This document shows, piece after piece, positions 42,955 to 50,948 of a DNA stretch of 64,000 nucleotides (position 1 is its first letter; each line of letters begins with the position of its first letter). The stretch comes from Mycolicibacterium sp. YH-1 (lineage in GTDB: Bacteria > Actinomycetota > Actinomycetes > Mycobacteriales > Mycobacteriaceae). Location of the stretch: positions 3,224,001 to 3,288,000 of the forward strand of contig NZ_CP092915.1 of NCBI RefSeq assembly GCF_022557175.1. The letters are read 5' to 3'. The notes under the pieces were generated by a model, which had not been told where the DNA came from, did not search any database, and saw nothing but the letters and a program-made list of their open reading frames with translations. The translations under genes and the position numbers were made by a program.

Positions 42955-43893
42955 GTGGACGCGCTAACCAGCATCCGAGAGTTCTTGGACGTGCTGCCCC
43001 CGCAGATGCGCGACCCCGTGCTGTTCGCGATCCCGTTCTTCGTGCTCCTTCTCGTCATGGAGTGGACGGCGGCGCGCAAACTCGAGCGGCTCGAGGACGA
43101 CCGGGCGCCCTCCGGCGCATACGTGCGTCAGGACGCGTGGGCCAGCATGTGGATGGGGCTGGTGTCGGTCGCCACGACGGGGGCGTGGAAGTTCCTGGCC
43201 TTGCTCGGATACGCCGCCATCTACGCCTATGTCGCGCCGTGGCACCTCCCGTCGAGCGCCTGGTACACCTGGGTCATCGCGCTGGTGGGCGTGGACCTGC
43301 TGTTCTACACCTATCACCGCATCGCGCACCGGGTCCGGTTGATCTGGGCGACCCACCAGGCCCACCACTCCAGCCAGTACTTCAACTTCGCCACGGCGCT
43401 GCGGCAGAAGTGGAACAACAGCGGTGAGATCCTGCTGTGGATTCCACTGCCACTGCTGGGCGTTCCGCCGTGGATGGTGTTCGCCAGTTTCTCGGTCAAC
43501 CTCATCTACCAGTTCTGGGTCCACACCGAGCGCATCGGAAGACTCTGGCGCCCCATCGAACTCATCTTCAACACCCCGTCGCACCACCGCGTGCACCACG
43601 GTATGGACGCCGAGTACCTGGACAAGAACTACGGCGGCATTCTGATCATCTGGGACCGCATGTTCGGCACCTACGCCGACGAACTGTTCCGGCCGCACTA
43701 CGGACTCACCAAGCAGGTCGACACCTACAACATCTGGACGCTTCAAACCCACGAGTACGTCGCGATCGCCCGCGACGTCCGCCGCGCGGACCGCTGGCGC
43801 GATCGTTTCGGCTATGTCTTCGGTCCGCCCGGCTGGGCGCCCCGCGCCACGACGCAACCCGACATCTCCGCGCCGATCACCGCATCTGGCTAG
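42955..43893 (+). CDS. Sterol desaturase/fatty acid hydroxylase family protein
   Basis: 312 residues with an N-terminal helix pair (LFAIPFFVLLLVMEW, then WYTWVIALVGVDLLFYTY). The three histidine boxes that bind di-iron are clear: YHRIAHR (H-x3-H), THQAHHSSQYFN (H-x2-H-H) and PSHHRVHHGMDAEYLDKNYGG (H-x2-H-H). The family hydroxylates or desaturates sterols, fatty acids and alkylglycerols in the membrane. GTG 42955 has a GGAGGTG site close by. It lies 38 bp after the esterase stop and may share a transcript. Confidence 0.92.
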   Translation: MDALTSIREFLDVLPPQMRDPVLFAIPFFVLLLVMEWTAARKLERLEDDRAPSGAYVRQDAWASMWMGLVSVATTGAWKFLALLGYAAIYAYVAPWHLPSSAWYTWVIALVGVDLLFYTYHRIAHRVRLIWATHQAHHSSQYFNFATALRQKWNNSGEILLWIPLPLLGVPPWMVFASFSVNLIYQFWVHTERIGRLWRPIELIFNTPSHHRVHHGMDAEYLDKNYGGILIIWDRMFGTYADELFRPHYGLTKQVDTYNIWTLQTHEYVAIARDVRRADRWRDRFGYVFGPPGWAPRATTQPDISAPITASG

Positions 43894-43932
43894 ATCCGGC
43901 CGCTGCGCCAGCCCGACACGTAGTGTCGCGGT

Positions 43933-45339
43933 GTGGACACGGTCTTCGATGGTGAGGTGGACCCGGCTCTGGTCGAGCGGTCGCTGGCAGGTAGCGCCCA
44001 CGAGCCGATGTGGCTCGATATGGAGCGGCCCAGCTATCCACGCCTACCCGGCGCGATCACGTGCGACCTCGTCGTGGTCGGGGGTGGCTACGCCGGTCTG
44101 TGGTCGGCGCTGCACGCGGCCCGGCGCAACCCCGACCAACGCGTCGTCCTGATCGAGGCCAACCGGATCGGCTGGGCGGCATCGGGCCGCAACGGCGGCT
44201 TCGTCGAGGCCAGCATCACCCACGGTGCGGAGAACGGAAAGACCCGCTGGGCAGGCGAGTTCGACACCCTGCAGGCGATGGGGCTGGAGAACCTGAACGG
44301 TATGCAGGACGAGATCGCCGAACTCGGCCTCGACGTGCAGTGGCAGCGCACCGGCATGCTCGCCGTCGCCACCGAACCGCACCAGGTGACATGGCTGCAG
44401 GAGTCCGCAGAGGCGGGGGAGGGCCGCCTGCTCGATCGGTCGGAGATTCAGGCTGAGGTCCATTCGCCCACCTATCTGGCGGGCCTGTTCGAGGCCGATA
44501 CCTGTGCGATCGTCCACCCCGCCAGGCTCGCGTTCGAACTCGCTCGCGCCTGCCGGGAGGCCGGTGTGGCGATCTACGAGCACACCAACGCACGTGCGCT
44601 CGACTCCGGTGGCGCGGCGCTGCGCATCGACACCGGCGGTGCCGTCATCACCGCGCGCCAGGCCGTGCTCGCGACGAATGTCTTCCCCCACCTGCTCCGC
44701 CGAAACCGGCTCCACACCGTGCCGGTGTATGACTACGTGCTGTCGACCGAGCCCCTCTCCGACGCGCAGCTGGACCGCATCGGTTGGCGCAACCGGCAGG
44801 GAATTGGCGACTGCGCCAACCAGTTTCACTACTACCGCCTCACCGAGGACAACCGCATCGTGTGGGGTGGGTACGACGCCGTCTACCACTTCGGCCGCAA
44901 GGTGAACCCCGCCTACGAGGAACGGCCCGAGACGTACCGTCGCCTGGCCGCGCACTTCTTCATCACCTTTCCGCAGCTCGACGATGTCCGCTTCAGCCAC
45001 CGCTGGGCCGGCGCCATAGACACCAACACCCGGTTCTGCGCACACTGGGGTCTGGCCCGTGACGGTCGGGTGGCCTATGTCAACGGTTTCACCGGTCTGG
45101 GCGTGGGGGCCGCGCGGTTCGCCGCCGACGTCTGCCTCGACCTCCTCAGCGGCAGCTCGACGCCACGTACCGAACTCGAGATGGTTCGCCGCAAACCCCC
45201 GCCATTTCCTCCGGAACCGTTGGCCAGCATCGGAATTCAAGCGACGAGATGGTCACTGGATCGTGCCGACCACTCGGCTGGCCGGCGCAACCTACTGCTC
45301 CGGACACTCGACGCGGTGGGGCTGGGCTTCGATTCCTGA
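43933..45339 (+). CDS. FAD-dependent oxidoreductase, DAO family (gamma-glutamylputrescine oxidase-like)
   Basis: 468 residues. The FAD-binding glycine motif is CDLVVVGGGYAGLWSALHAARR near residue 45, followed by AASGRNGGFVEASITHG, a phrase found in the DadA/PuuB group of amine oxidases; FVNGFTGLGVGAARF-like YVNGFTGLGVGAARFAADV closes the dinucleotide domain. Substrates are probably secondary amines or polyamine derivatives. The DMARP start region is GTG 43933. It follows the hydroxylase gene by 39 bp. Confidence 0.88.
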   Translation: MDTVFDGEVDPALVERSLAGSAHEPMWLDMERPSYPRLPGAITCDLVVVGGGYAGLWSALHAARRNPDQRVVLIEANRIGWAASGRNGGFVEASITHGAENGKTRWAGEFDTLQAMGLENLNGMQDEIAELGLDVQWQRTGMLAVATEPHQVTWLQESAEAGEGRLLDRSEIQAEVHSPTYLAGLFEADTCAIVHPARLAFELARACREAGVAIYEHTNARALDSGGAALRIDTGGAVITARQAVLATNVFPHLLRRNRLHTVPVYDYVLSTEPLSDAQLDRIGWRNRQGIGDCANQFHYYRLTEDNRIVWGGYDAVYHFGRKVNPAYEERPETYRRLAAHFFITFPQLDDVRFSHRWAGAIDTNTRFCAHWGLARDGRVAYVNGFTGLGVGAARFAADVCLDLLSGSSTPRTELEMVRRKPPPFPPEPLASIGIQATRWSLDRADHSAGRRNLLLRTLDAVGLGFDS

Positions 45340-45475
45340 TCGAGCCCGCCTGCGTGCTCAACGTCGCGCTACCAAGTGTTTGCCAACAGTTCTGCCGAGC
45401 CGGAGCGGAACCGGCCACGAGGCCGACCACCGTCAGTAAGCTTCTTTCTGCTAACCCAGAAATGAGGTGTTCATC

Positions 45476-46087
45476 GTGGGAGACAGACTCCAAAACGGCG
45501 AGAAGCTAGAGGTCGGACAGTCGTTGACGTCCAAGAACGGGGCCTACAAGGTCACGCTTCAGGACGACGGCAACCTGGTCCTGTACTCGGGGGACAAGGC
45601 GGTGTGGTCGACCGAGACGAACGGCCAGAACGTCGTTCGCGCCGAGGTGCAGAAGGACGGCAACTTCGTCCTCTACACGGCGGACAAACCGGTGTGGCAC
45701 ACCGATACCAAGGGCGCCAAGGACGTTCGCCTGATCCTGCAGGACGATCGCAACCTCGTGCTGTATGGATTCGACGGGCCGGCCTGGTCGTCGAACACGC
45801 AGACCGACGAGGTGCCCGCGCCGCCGGTCGCCGACACACCGCCGGCGGTCACCGAGGTCGAGGTCGTCCCGGCAGCCGTGGAGGAAGTCGCGCCGGCAGA
45901 GCCCGCTCCGCCGCCACCGCCGCCGCCACCCGCCCCGAGGACCTACACCGTGGTGTCGGGAGACACCTTGTGGGCAATCGCCGAACGCTTCTACGGCGAC
46001 GGCAACCGGTACCCGGAGATCGCTCAAGCCAGCGGCGTCGCCAACCCGGATCTCATCCATCCCGGTCAGGTTCTGACGATTCCCTAA
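45476..46087 (+). CDS. Bulb-type lectin domain plus LysM protein
   Basis: 203 residues. Residues 1-105 are a monocot-mannose-binding (B-lectin) fold with three repeats carrying the Q-x-D-x-N-x-V-x-Y sugar-site motif: LQDDGNLVLYSG, VQKDGNFVLYTA and LQDDRNLVLYGF. After a Val/Glu/Pro linker (residues ~110-155) a LysM domain follows (YTVVSGDTLWAIAERFYGDG to HPGQVLTIP), which binds peptidoglycan. A related mannose-binding lectin is known from M. smegmatis. No signal peptide is visible. GTG 45476 is preferred to GTG 45467 because GAGG lies 8 bases upstream. A strong terminator follows. Confidence 0.88.
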   Translation: MGDRLQNGEKLEVGQSLTSKNGAYKVTLQDDGNLVLYSGDKAVWSTETNGQNVVRAEVQKDGNFVLYTADKPVWHTDTKGAKDVRLILQDDRNLVLYGFDGPAWSSNTQTDEVPAPPVADTPPAVTEVEVVPAAVEEVAPAEPAPPPPPPPPAPRTYTVVSGDTLWAIAERFYGDGNRYPEIAQASGVANPDLIHPGQVLTIP

Positions 46088-46140
46088 AGGACCCTTAGGG
46101 TTTCCCTAAACAGTCTTAGGGCTGAGGAACCCTCTTAGGT
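46083..46140. repeat. Cluster of CCCTAA/TTAGGG inverted units
   Basis: Starting in the stop region of the lectin gene, CCCTAA and TTAGGG words alternate: CCCTAA 46083, TTAGGG 46095, CCCTAA 46104, then two more TTAGG words before 46140. TTAGGG-TTT-CCCTAA (46095-46109) is a perfect short hairpin. Several mutually exclusive stems can form. It may be part of the termination region or a processing site. Confidence 0.55.
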
Positions 46141-46144
46141 CTGA

Positions 46145-46177
46145 GGCGGCCCGGGCTTTTCAGCCCGGGCCGCCTTT
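46145..46177 (+). terminator. Rho-independent terminator of the lectin gene
   Basis: A perfect 13-bp GC stem, GGCGGCCCGGGCT and AGCCCGGGCCGCC, around TTTC, followed by TTT, 58 bp after the lectin-LysM stop codon. It is the strongest intrinsic-terminator structure found in the window. Confidence 0.85.
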
Positions 46178-46227
46178 GCCTAGAGTTAGGCTAAGCGGCC
46201 AGCTACCACGACCGATCGGAGGATCCG

Positions 46228-46950
46228 ATGCACAAGGGATGTTTGCGCGTCCTGGCGCTCGCCGCCGCGTCGCTCGTCTCAGTGATGTTCGCGCCGATTC
46301 CAGCTGCCGGCGCAGACCCCGGCGTGGTGGTCTTTCCCGGCATGGAGGTTCGGCAGGGCACCAACGTGTGCACGCTGGGCTTCGTCGACCTCGCGACGCG
46401 CACGGCGTACACGGCGGGGCACTGCCGGAGCAACGGAGTCGTCACCGACAGGGATGGTCGCGTGATCGGGCACCAGATCTTGTTCCGGGACAACACTCCC
46501 GATGGGGCGACCGTCACGACCGATCATCAGATCTCGGACTGGCAGACCATCGCGCTGGCACCCGACGTGGCACTCAACGACATCCTTCCCGTCGGCCGTG
46601 CACTGGTCATTGATCCGGCGATGGCTCCGCAGCAGGGTCAGCCGGTGTGCCACTTCGGTGTCGTGACCGGCGAGAGTTGCGGCACGGTGGAGGCCGTCAA
46701 CAACGGCTGGTTCACCATGGCCAACGGTGTAGTCAGCCAGAAGGGTGATTCGGGGGGACCCGTCTACACCCTCACCGGCGACGGACGCGCGGCCATCATC
46801 GGCATGTTCAACAGCGTGTGGGGTCAGTTCCCCGCCGCGGTGACGTGGCAGGTGGCGGATCAGCAGATCCGGGAGGAAGTCGTCAAGTCGTCGGCGGGCG
46901 TGATGGATGCGCGCGCGGCGCTCCCCGGGGTGGCGGTCGCCCCCGCATAG
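46228..46950 (+). CDS. Secreted trypsin-like serine protease homologue
   Basis: 240 residues with a signal peptide (LRVLALAAASLVSVMFAP, cleavage near AAGA). The chymotrypsin-fold triad is visible: His in AYTAGHCRSNG, Asp probably in HQISDWQTIAL, Ser in VSQKGDSGGPVYTL. Four cysteines can form the usual disulphides (TNVCTLG, GHC; PVCHFG, ESCGTV). It is expected to act in the envelope or outside the cell. It begins 51 bp after the terminator and lies 9 bp before the SecD-domain gene, which probably shares its transcript. Confidence 0.88.
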   Translation: MHKGCLRVLALAAASLVSVMFAPIPAAGADPGVVVFPGMEVRQGTNVCTLGFVDLATRTAYTAGHCRSNGVVTDRDGRVIGHQILFRDNTPDGATVTTDHQISDWQTIALAPDVALNDILPVGRALVIDPAMAPQQGQPVCHFGVVTGESCGTVEAVNNGWFTMANGVVSQKGDSGGPVYTLTGDGRAAIIGMFNSVWGQFPAAVTWQVADQQIREEVVKSSAGVMDARAALPGVAVAPA

Positions 46951-46959
46951 GATGCCCCC

Positions 46960-47571
46960 ATGGGGGATTCAACGCGTGGATGGTCGCGGCGCAAGATCGC
47001 CATCGCGGCTCTCGCCTCGATCGGAATCCTGGCGATGGTGGGCACCACGCTGGCCGCCATTGTGATGCCCTTCCTGCAAGGCGACGCGAATGATCGCGCA
47101 GCGAAATCGTCTGTGGCAACACCCACCTCGACGGCGCCGCCAATTGTCATCAAACCGCTTGCGGTTCGCCCCGTGGTAGAGGCGTTCCAGGCGCAGCCGG
47201 GGCAGTGCAGCCCCCCGCCGCCGCCGGCACCGCCGGCTCAACCGCAGCCGGCGTGCGATGTCGAGCTCAAGGCGCACTATGAACTGGAACCGGTGGCACT
47301 GCAGCTCGACCTCACCGGGGCCAAGTCGATCAAGTTGCCGATGAATGAGTTCTACACCGTGCAGATCGTGATGGCGCCGCGCTCCAGTGCCGCGTTCGCG
47401 CAGTACACCACCGCCAACATCGGCAAGCAGGTCGCCTTCGTCCGTGATGGGCTGGTATTGGCCGCTCCCGCGATAACGCAACCGATCGACGGGCAGTCGA
47501 TCCAATTGTCGGGAGAACTGACGAAGGCCACCGCGGAGACCATCGCGCGAATGCTGCGCGACGGGTCCTGA
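46960..47571 (+). CDS. Membrane-anchored protein with a SecD P1-head-like domain
   Basis: 203 residues: an N-terminal membrane helix (KIAIAALASIGILAMVGTTLAAIV), a Pro-rich linker (PPPPPAPPAQPQP) flanked by two cysteines, and a C-terminal domain (residues ~120-200) that resembles the head subdomain of SecD P1: AFAQYTTANIGKQVAFVRDG, LAAPAITQPIDGQSIQLSG and a final KATAETIARMLRDG. In SecD this domain contacts translocating proteins. Here it stands alone without the membrane part of SecD. The role is unknown; envelope protein folding or a regulatory job is possible. Confidence 0.7.
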   Translation: MGDSTRGWSRRKIAIAALASIGILAMVGTTLAAIVMPFLQGDANDRAAKSSVATPTSTAPPIVIKPLAVRPVVEAFQAQPGQCSPPPPPAPPAQPQPACDVELKAHYELEPVALQLDLTGAKSIKLPMNEFYTVQIVMAPRSSAAFAQYTTANIGKQVAFVRDGLVLAAPAITQPIDGQSIQLSGELTKATAETIARMLRDGS

Positions 47572-47582
47572 CCGGTTCGGGC

Positions 47583-48044
47583 CTACGTCGCCAGCTCGAA
47601 CACCGGGATGGACGGCGCGACAGCGCGCAGGTCGTGGTCGGTGGACTCCGGCGTGAGACCGCCGACGTGGCCCCTCACCTCCCAGTACCACCGCTTCAGG
47701 TAGTGCCTGAGGATGTCCGGCTTGGCGTCGTCGGCCAACTCCTTGATGTCCACGATCCGCCTGCGCCAGCGCGGTCCGATCTCGACTTGACCTGCCGCCC
47801 TGGCATTTCGCGCCCACTGGGTGTTCCCGCGAGGTGACACCAGGAACTGGCGGCCGTCGACGTCGAGCAGGTTCACGACGACGCCGCGGAGCTTGCCGGT
47901 CTTGCGACCGCGGATCCGCACGGCGCGTGTCCCGGCGATGCTGACACCGGCCTCCGCGAGACCGCGGAAGAGCTCGTTGAGGGCACGTGCGGCGAGGTTC
48001 GGCTCCTCGTAACGGTTGGTCGTGTCGCGGGGTTTGGTCATCAT
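47583..48044 (-). CDS. Deazaflavin-dependent nitroreductase (Ddn)-family protein
   Basis: 153 residues. The F420/flavin-binding split-barrel family is indicated by AVRIRGRKTGKLRGVVVNLLDVDGRQFLVSPRGNTQWARNARAAG, with the G-x-K-T-G and P-R-G-x3-W-x-R-N patterns. Family members reduce quinones or nitro compounds with F420H2. ATG 48044 or 48041 follows CGGAGTG; the longer frame is unlikely. It is divergent from a TetR gene and both promoters lie in a gap with two palindromes. Confidence 0.85.
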   Translation of the reverse strand: MMTKPRDTTNRYEEPNLAARALNELFRGLAEAGVSIAGTRAVRIRGRKTGKLRGVVVNLLDVDGRQFLVSPRGNTQWARNARAAGQVEIGPRWRRRIVDIKELADDAKPDILRHYLKRWYWEVRGHVGGLTPESTDHDLRAVAPSIPVFELAT

Positions 48045-48076
48045 CACTCCGTTCTGGGCTGACACCGGCTAGAAAC

Positions 48077-48091
48077 GAGAGCATTGCTCTC
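48077..48091. promoter_or_regulatory. Palindromic operator 1, Ddn/TetR gap
   Basis: GAGAGCATTGCTCTC, 7-bp arms around one base. The core AGAGCA-N-TGCTCT is shared with the second site, 48 bp away centre to centre. It lies 33 bp upstream of the Ddn-like start. Confidence 0.75.
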
Positions 48092-48123
48092 TTATTCAGA
48101 CTGACACGCCCGTCCCGAGAATT

Positions 48124-48140
48124 CAAGAGCAGTGCTCTTG
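48124..48140. promoter_or_regulatory. Palindromic operator 2, Ddn/TetR gap
   Basis: CAAGAGCAGTGCTCTTG, a perfect 8-bp palindrome with one central base, 20 bp upstream of the TetR start. The symmetry and position fit a TetR autoregulatory operator. Confidence 0.8.
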
Positions 48141-48159
48141 TTTATGTCACACTGCGAGC

Positions 48160-48834
48160 ATGGGCAAGAGGCAGGACAGTCGCGAACACATCGAGCGACG
48201 GATCGTCGAGCTTGGTCGCGACCATCTGATCACCCACGGCGCCGCGGGCCTGTCCCTGCGGGCGATCGCCCGTGACCTCGGCATGGCGTCCTCGGCGGTG
48301 TACCGCTACGTCGCCAGCCGCGACGATCTTCTGACCCTGCTTCTGGTCGACGCCTATTCGGAGCTGGCCGACACGGTTGACGCCGCACGGGTTGACGCGG
48401 GGTCGGACTGGCGGGCGCAGCTGCGGGCGGTGGCGCATGCGGTGCGGCGCTGGGCCGTCGCCGAGCCCGCACGGTGGGCGCTGCTCTACGGCAGCCCCGT
48501 CCCCGGCTATCACGCGCCTGCCCAGCTCACGGTCGGCCCGGGCACCCGCGTGGCGGGCACACTGTTCGCCGTCGTCGACGCGGGCATCACCGCGGGCGAC
48601 ATCGGTTCGGACGCCTCGGTGGCGCCACCGCCGACCGCCGCGGACTTCGACGGCATCAGATCCGAGTTCGGATTCGCCGGCGATGACACCGTGGTGATGA
48701 AGTGCCTGCTGACGTGGGCGGCACTCGTCGGGGCGGTCAGCCTCGAGGTGTTCGGCCAGTACGGGGCCGACACGCTGTCGGACCCGGGCGCAGTGTTCGA
48801 CGGACAGGTCGCAATCCTGATCGACACCTTCTGA
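48160..48834 (+). CDS. TetR-family regulator with WHG-type C-terminal domain
   Basis: 224 residues. The helix-turn-helix is LSLRAIARDLGMASSAVYRYVASRDDLL at residues ~30-57. The C-terminal part has RRWAVAEPARWALLYGSPVPGYHAP, the marker of the TetR_C_13/WHG ligand-binding family. It likely represses itself and the divergent Ddn-like gene through the two palindromes in the gap. A palindromic repeat element begins 4 bp after its stop codon. Confidence 0.9.
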   Translation: MGKRQDSREHIERRIVELGRDHLITHGAAGLSLRAIARDLGMASSAVYRYVASRDDLLTLLLVDAYSELADTVDAARVDAGSDWRAQLRAVAHAVRRWAVAEPARWALLYGSPVPGYHAPAQLTVGPGTRVAGTLFAVVDAGITAGDIGSDASVAPPPTAADFDGIRSEFGFAGDDTVVMKCLLTWAALVGAVSLEVFGQYGADTLSDPGAVFDGQVAILIDTF

Positions 48835-48837
48835 CCG

Positions 48838-48900
48838 CGCCGAATGTGAAGAAGATTGCGAGTTGCGAGCGGCTTCTCGCCATCTTCTTCACGTTCGGCG
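48838..48900. repeat. Dispersed palindromic element, copy 2
   Basis: Arms of 19 bp: 48838-48856 reads CGCCGAATGTGAAGAAGAT and the complement of 48882-48900 matches it at 18 of 19 positions. The inner part begins TGCGAG as in copy 1 (8026-8089). It starts 4 bp after the TetR stop codon, so it could act as a terminator or an mRNA-end structure. Confidence 0.75.
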
Positions 48901-48909
48901 GCCCGGAAC

Positions 48910-48923
48910 TAGAACACGTTCTA
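48910..48923. promoter_or_regulatory. KstR-type operator
   Basis: TAGAACACGTTCTA fits the KstR consensus TNNAACNNGTTNNA at every fixed position and is extended to CTAGAAC-AC-GTTCTAG with perfect 7-bp arms. It lies 35 bp upstream of the VOC start. KstR represses cholesterol and steroid catabolic genes until an acyl-CoA intermediate is present. Confidence 0.8.
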
Positions 48924-48957
48924 GCCACCGAAGCGGACCGGAGTTATCCTCTAGGCG

Positions 48958-49452
48958 ATGCCTGACCAGACACCTGTCCAGATCGCGTGGGTGACGCATG
49001 ATCTGGACGCCACCGAGATGGCGTTGACCGGACTGCTGGGCACCCGGAAGTGGGTGCGCATGCCGGACGTGAGGTTCGCGCCGGACGCCTGCACCCACCG
49101 CGGTGAGCCCGCGGACTTCGTCGCGCACATCTCGCTGTCGTACGCCGGCGACACCCAGGTGGAGCTCATCCAGCCGGTGTCGGGGGCCGGCCCCTACTCC
49201 GAGTTCCTCGACGCGTTCGGCCCAGGCCTGCATCACGTGTGTGTGAGCGCACCGGATGAGGCGGCGTTCGACGCCATGTGCCGCGACGCGGACGGTCGCG
49301 GCACTCCGGTCATCACACGCGGCACCATGGCAGGTGGCATGCACTTCGCCTACGTGGCCGCACCTGAGGCAGGCGTGCCCTACCTCGAGTTCGCCTACAT
49401 TCCGCCCGACATCCAGAAGTTCTTCGACTACGTCAAACAGGAGCAACAGTGA
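48958..49452 (+). CDS. VOC-family (glyoxalase fold) protein
   Basis: 164 residues. Paired beta-alpha-beta units are visible: QIAWVTHDLDATEMALTGLLG with a first His ligand, HISLSYAGDTQVELIQPVSG, HHVCVSAPDEAAFDAMCRDAD, and AYVAAPEAGVPYLEFAYI with the final Glu ligand. The order H, E-x-x-Q-P, H-H, E suggests a metal site as in methylmalonyl-CoA epimerase or dioxygenases. It is first in a two-gene operon behind the KstR box; the FAD gene overlaps its stop by 4 bp. A steroid-related substrate is inferred from the regulation. Confidence 0.85.
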   Translation: MPDQTPVQIAWVTHDLDATEMALTGLLGTRKWVRMPDVRFAPDACTHRGEPADFVAHISLSYAGDTQVELIQPVSGAGPYSEFLDAFGPGLHHVCVSAPDEAAFDAMCRDADGRGTPVITRGTMAGGMHFAYVAAPEAGVPYLEFAYIPPDIQKFFDYVKQEQQ

Positions 49453-50948
49453 GTGCCGCCCACGAGCAGATTCAGGACGTCCCGGACACCGTCGCCGCGG
49501 CCGATGTGACGGACTGGGGCGGCGACGAATTCGACGTCATCGTCGTCGGATTCGGTATCGCCGGAGGATGCGCGGCGGTCAGTGCCGCCGCCGCGGGTGC
49601 ACGCGTGCTGGTCCTCGAGAAGGCGGCAGCGGCGGGTGGAACCACGTCGATGGCCGGTGGCCACTTCTATCTCGGCGGCGGCACCGCCGTCCAGGAGGTG
49701 ACCGGCCACCCGGACAGCGCGGATGAGATGTACGCCTACCTCGTTGCCGTGTCGGAGGATCCCGAGCTCGACAAGATCCGCGTCTACTGCGACCAGAGCG
49801 TCGAGCACTTCAACTGGCTCGAGGATCTCGGCTTCCAGTTCGAGCGGAGCTACTGGAAGGGCAAGGTCGTCGTCCCGCCGGGCACCGAGGGACTGTCCTA
49901 CACCGGCAATGAGAAGGTGTGGCCGTTCTGCGAGCAGGCGGTGCCCGCTCCGCGTGGGCACTCCGTACCCGTCCCCGGTGAACTCGGCGGCGCGTCGATG
50001 GTCATCGACCTCCTGCTCAAGCGCGCTGACGATCTCGGCGTCACGATCCGCTACGAGACCGGCGCGACCAACCTGATCGTCGACGACTCCGCGGTGTGTG
50101 GTGTCCGCTGGAAGCACTTCACCGAGACCGGATCGATCCGGGCGAAGTCGGTCGTCATCGCCGCCGGTGGTTTCGCGATGAACGCCGACATGGTCGCGAA
50201 GTACACGCCGGCGCTGGGCCAGGAGCGCCGCACCAAGCACCACGGGCTGGTCGCCCCCTACATTCTGGGCAACCCCAACGACGACGGCCTGGGCATCCGA
50301 CTGGGCGTCTCGGCAGGCGGTGTGGCCAAGAACCTGGACCAGTTGTTCATCACCGCCGCGGCCTACCCGCCCGAGATTCTGCTGACCGGGCTCATCGTGA
50401 ACAAGGAGGGCAGGCGATTCGTCGCCGAGGACTCCTACCACTCGCGCACATCGGCATTCGTGTTGGAGCAGCCCGATCAGAGCGCCTACCTCATCGTGGA
50501 TGAGGCGCACATGCAGATGCCCGAGATGCCGTTGATCAAGTTCATCGACGGCTGGGAAACCGTCGCCGAGATGGCGGCGGCGCTGGGGATCCCCGAGGGC
50601 AACCTGGTCGAGACGCTGCAGCGCTACAACGAGAACGCCGCCCGGGGCGAGGATCCCGACTTCCACAAGCAGCCGGAACACCTTGCCGCACAGGACAAGG
50701 GGCCGTGGGCCGCGTTCGACCTGTCGCTCGGTGTCGCGATGTACTCCGGGTTCACCATGGGCGGCCTGCGGGTGTCGATCGACGGTGAGGTGCTGCGCCC
50801 CGACGGCAGCGCGGTGTCGGGTCTGTACGCGGCGGGCGCCTGCGCGGCCAATATCGCCGCGGACGGCAAGGGTTACGCCAGCGGCACGCAACTCGGGGAG
50901 GGCTCGTTCTTCGGCCGCCGCGCGGGGCGGCACGCGGCGGGCGCCTAG
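49449..50948 (+). CDS. FAD-binding dehydrogenase of the KstD/fumarate reductase family
   Basis: 499 residues. [31 protein letters not shown] is the FAD motif with the [16 protein letters not shown] segment of FAD_binding_2 proteins; [17 protein letters not shown] closes the domain at the C-terminus. KstD itself has conserved Tyr residues in the catalytic part; LNDDSW-type active sites were not traced, so the exact reaction (3-ketosteroid 1-dehydrogenation or a related desaturation) is open. GTG 49449 overlaps the VOC stop (GTGA). The KstR box upstream suggests steroid catabolism. The stop codon overlaps that of the convergent ABC gene in a shared CTAG. Confidence 0.85.
   Translation: MSAAHEQIQDVPDTVAAADVTDWGGDEFDVIVVGFGIAGGCAAVSAAAAGARVLVLEKAAAAGGTTSMAGGHFYLGGGTAVQEVTGHPDSADEMYAYLVAVSEDPELDKIRVYCDQSVEHFNWLEDLGFQFERSYWKGKVVVPPGTEGLSYTGNEKVWPFCEQAVPAPRGHSVPVPGELGGASMVIDLLLKRADDLGVTIRYETGATNLIVDDSAVCGVRWKHFTETGSIRAKSVVIAAGGFAMNADMVAKYTPALGQERRTKHHGLVAPYILGNPNDDGLGIRLGVSAGGVAKNLDQLFITAAAYPPEILLTGLIVNKEGRRFVAEDSYHSRTSAFVLEQPDQSAYLIVDEAHMQMPEMPLIKFIDGWETVAEMAAALGIPEGNLVETLQRYNENAARGEDPDFHKQPEHLAAQDKGPWAAFDLSLGVAMYSGFTMGGLRVSIDGEVLRPDGSAVSGLYAAGACAANIAADGKGYASGTQLGEGSFFGRRAGRHAAGA

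Noticed and set aside
46183..46196. TTAGGCTAA core, possible IdeR box before the secreted protease
   Set aside because: Only the 9-bp core matches; the outer five bases on both sides disagree with the consensus.
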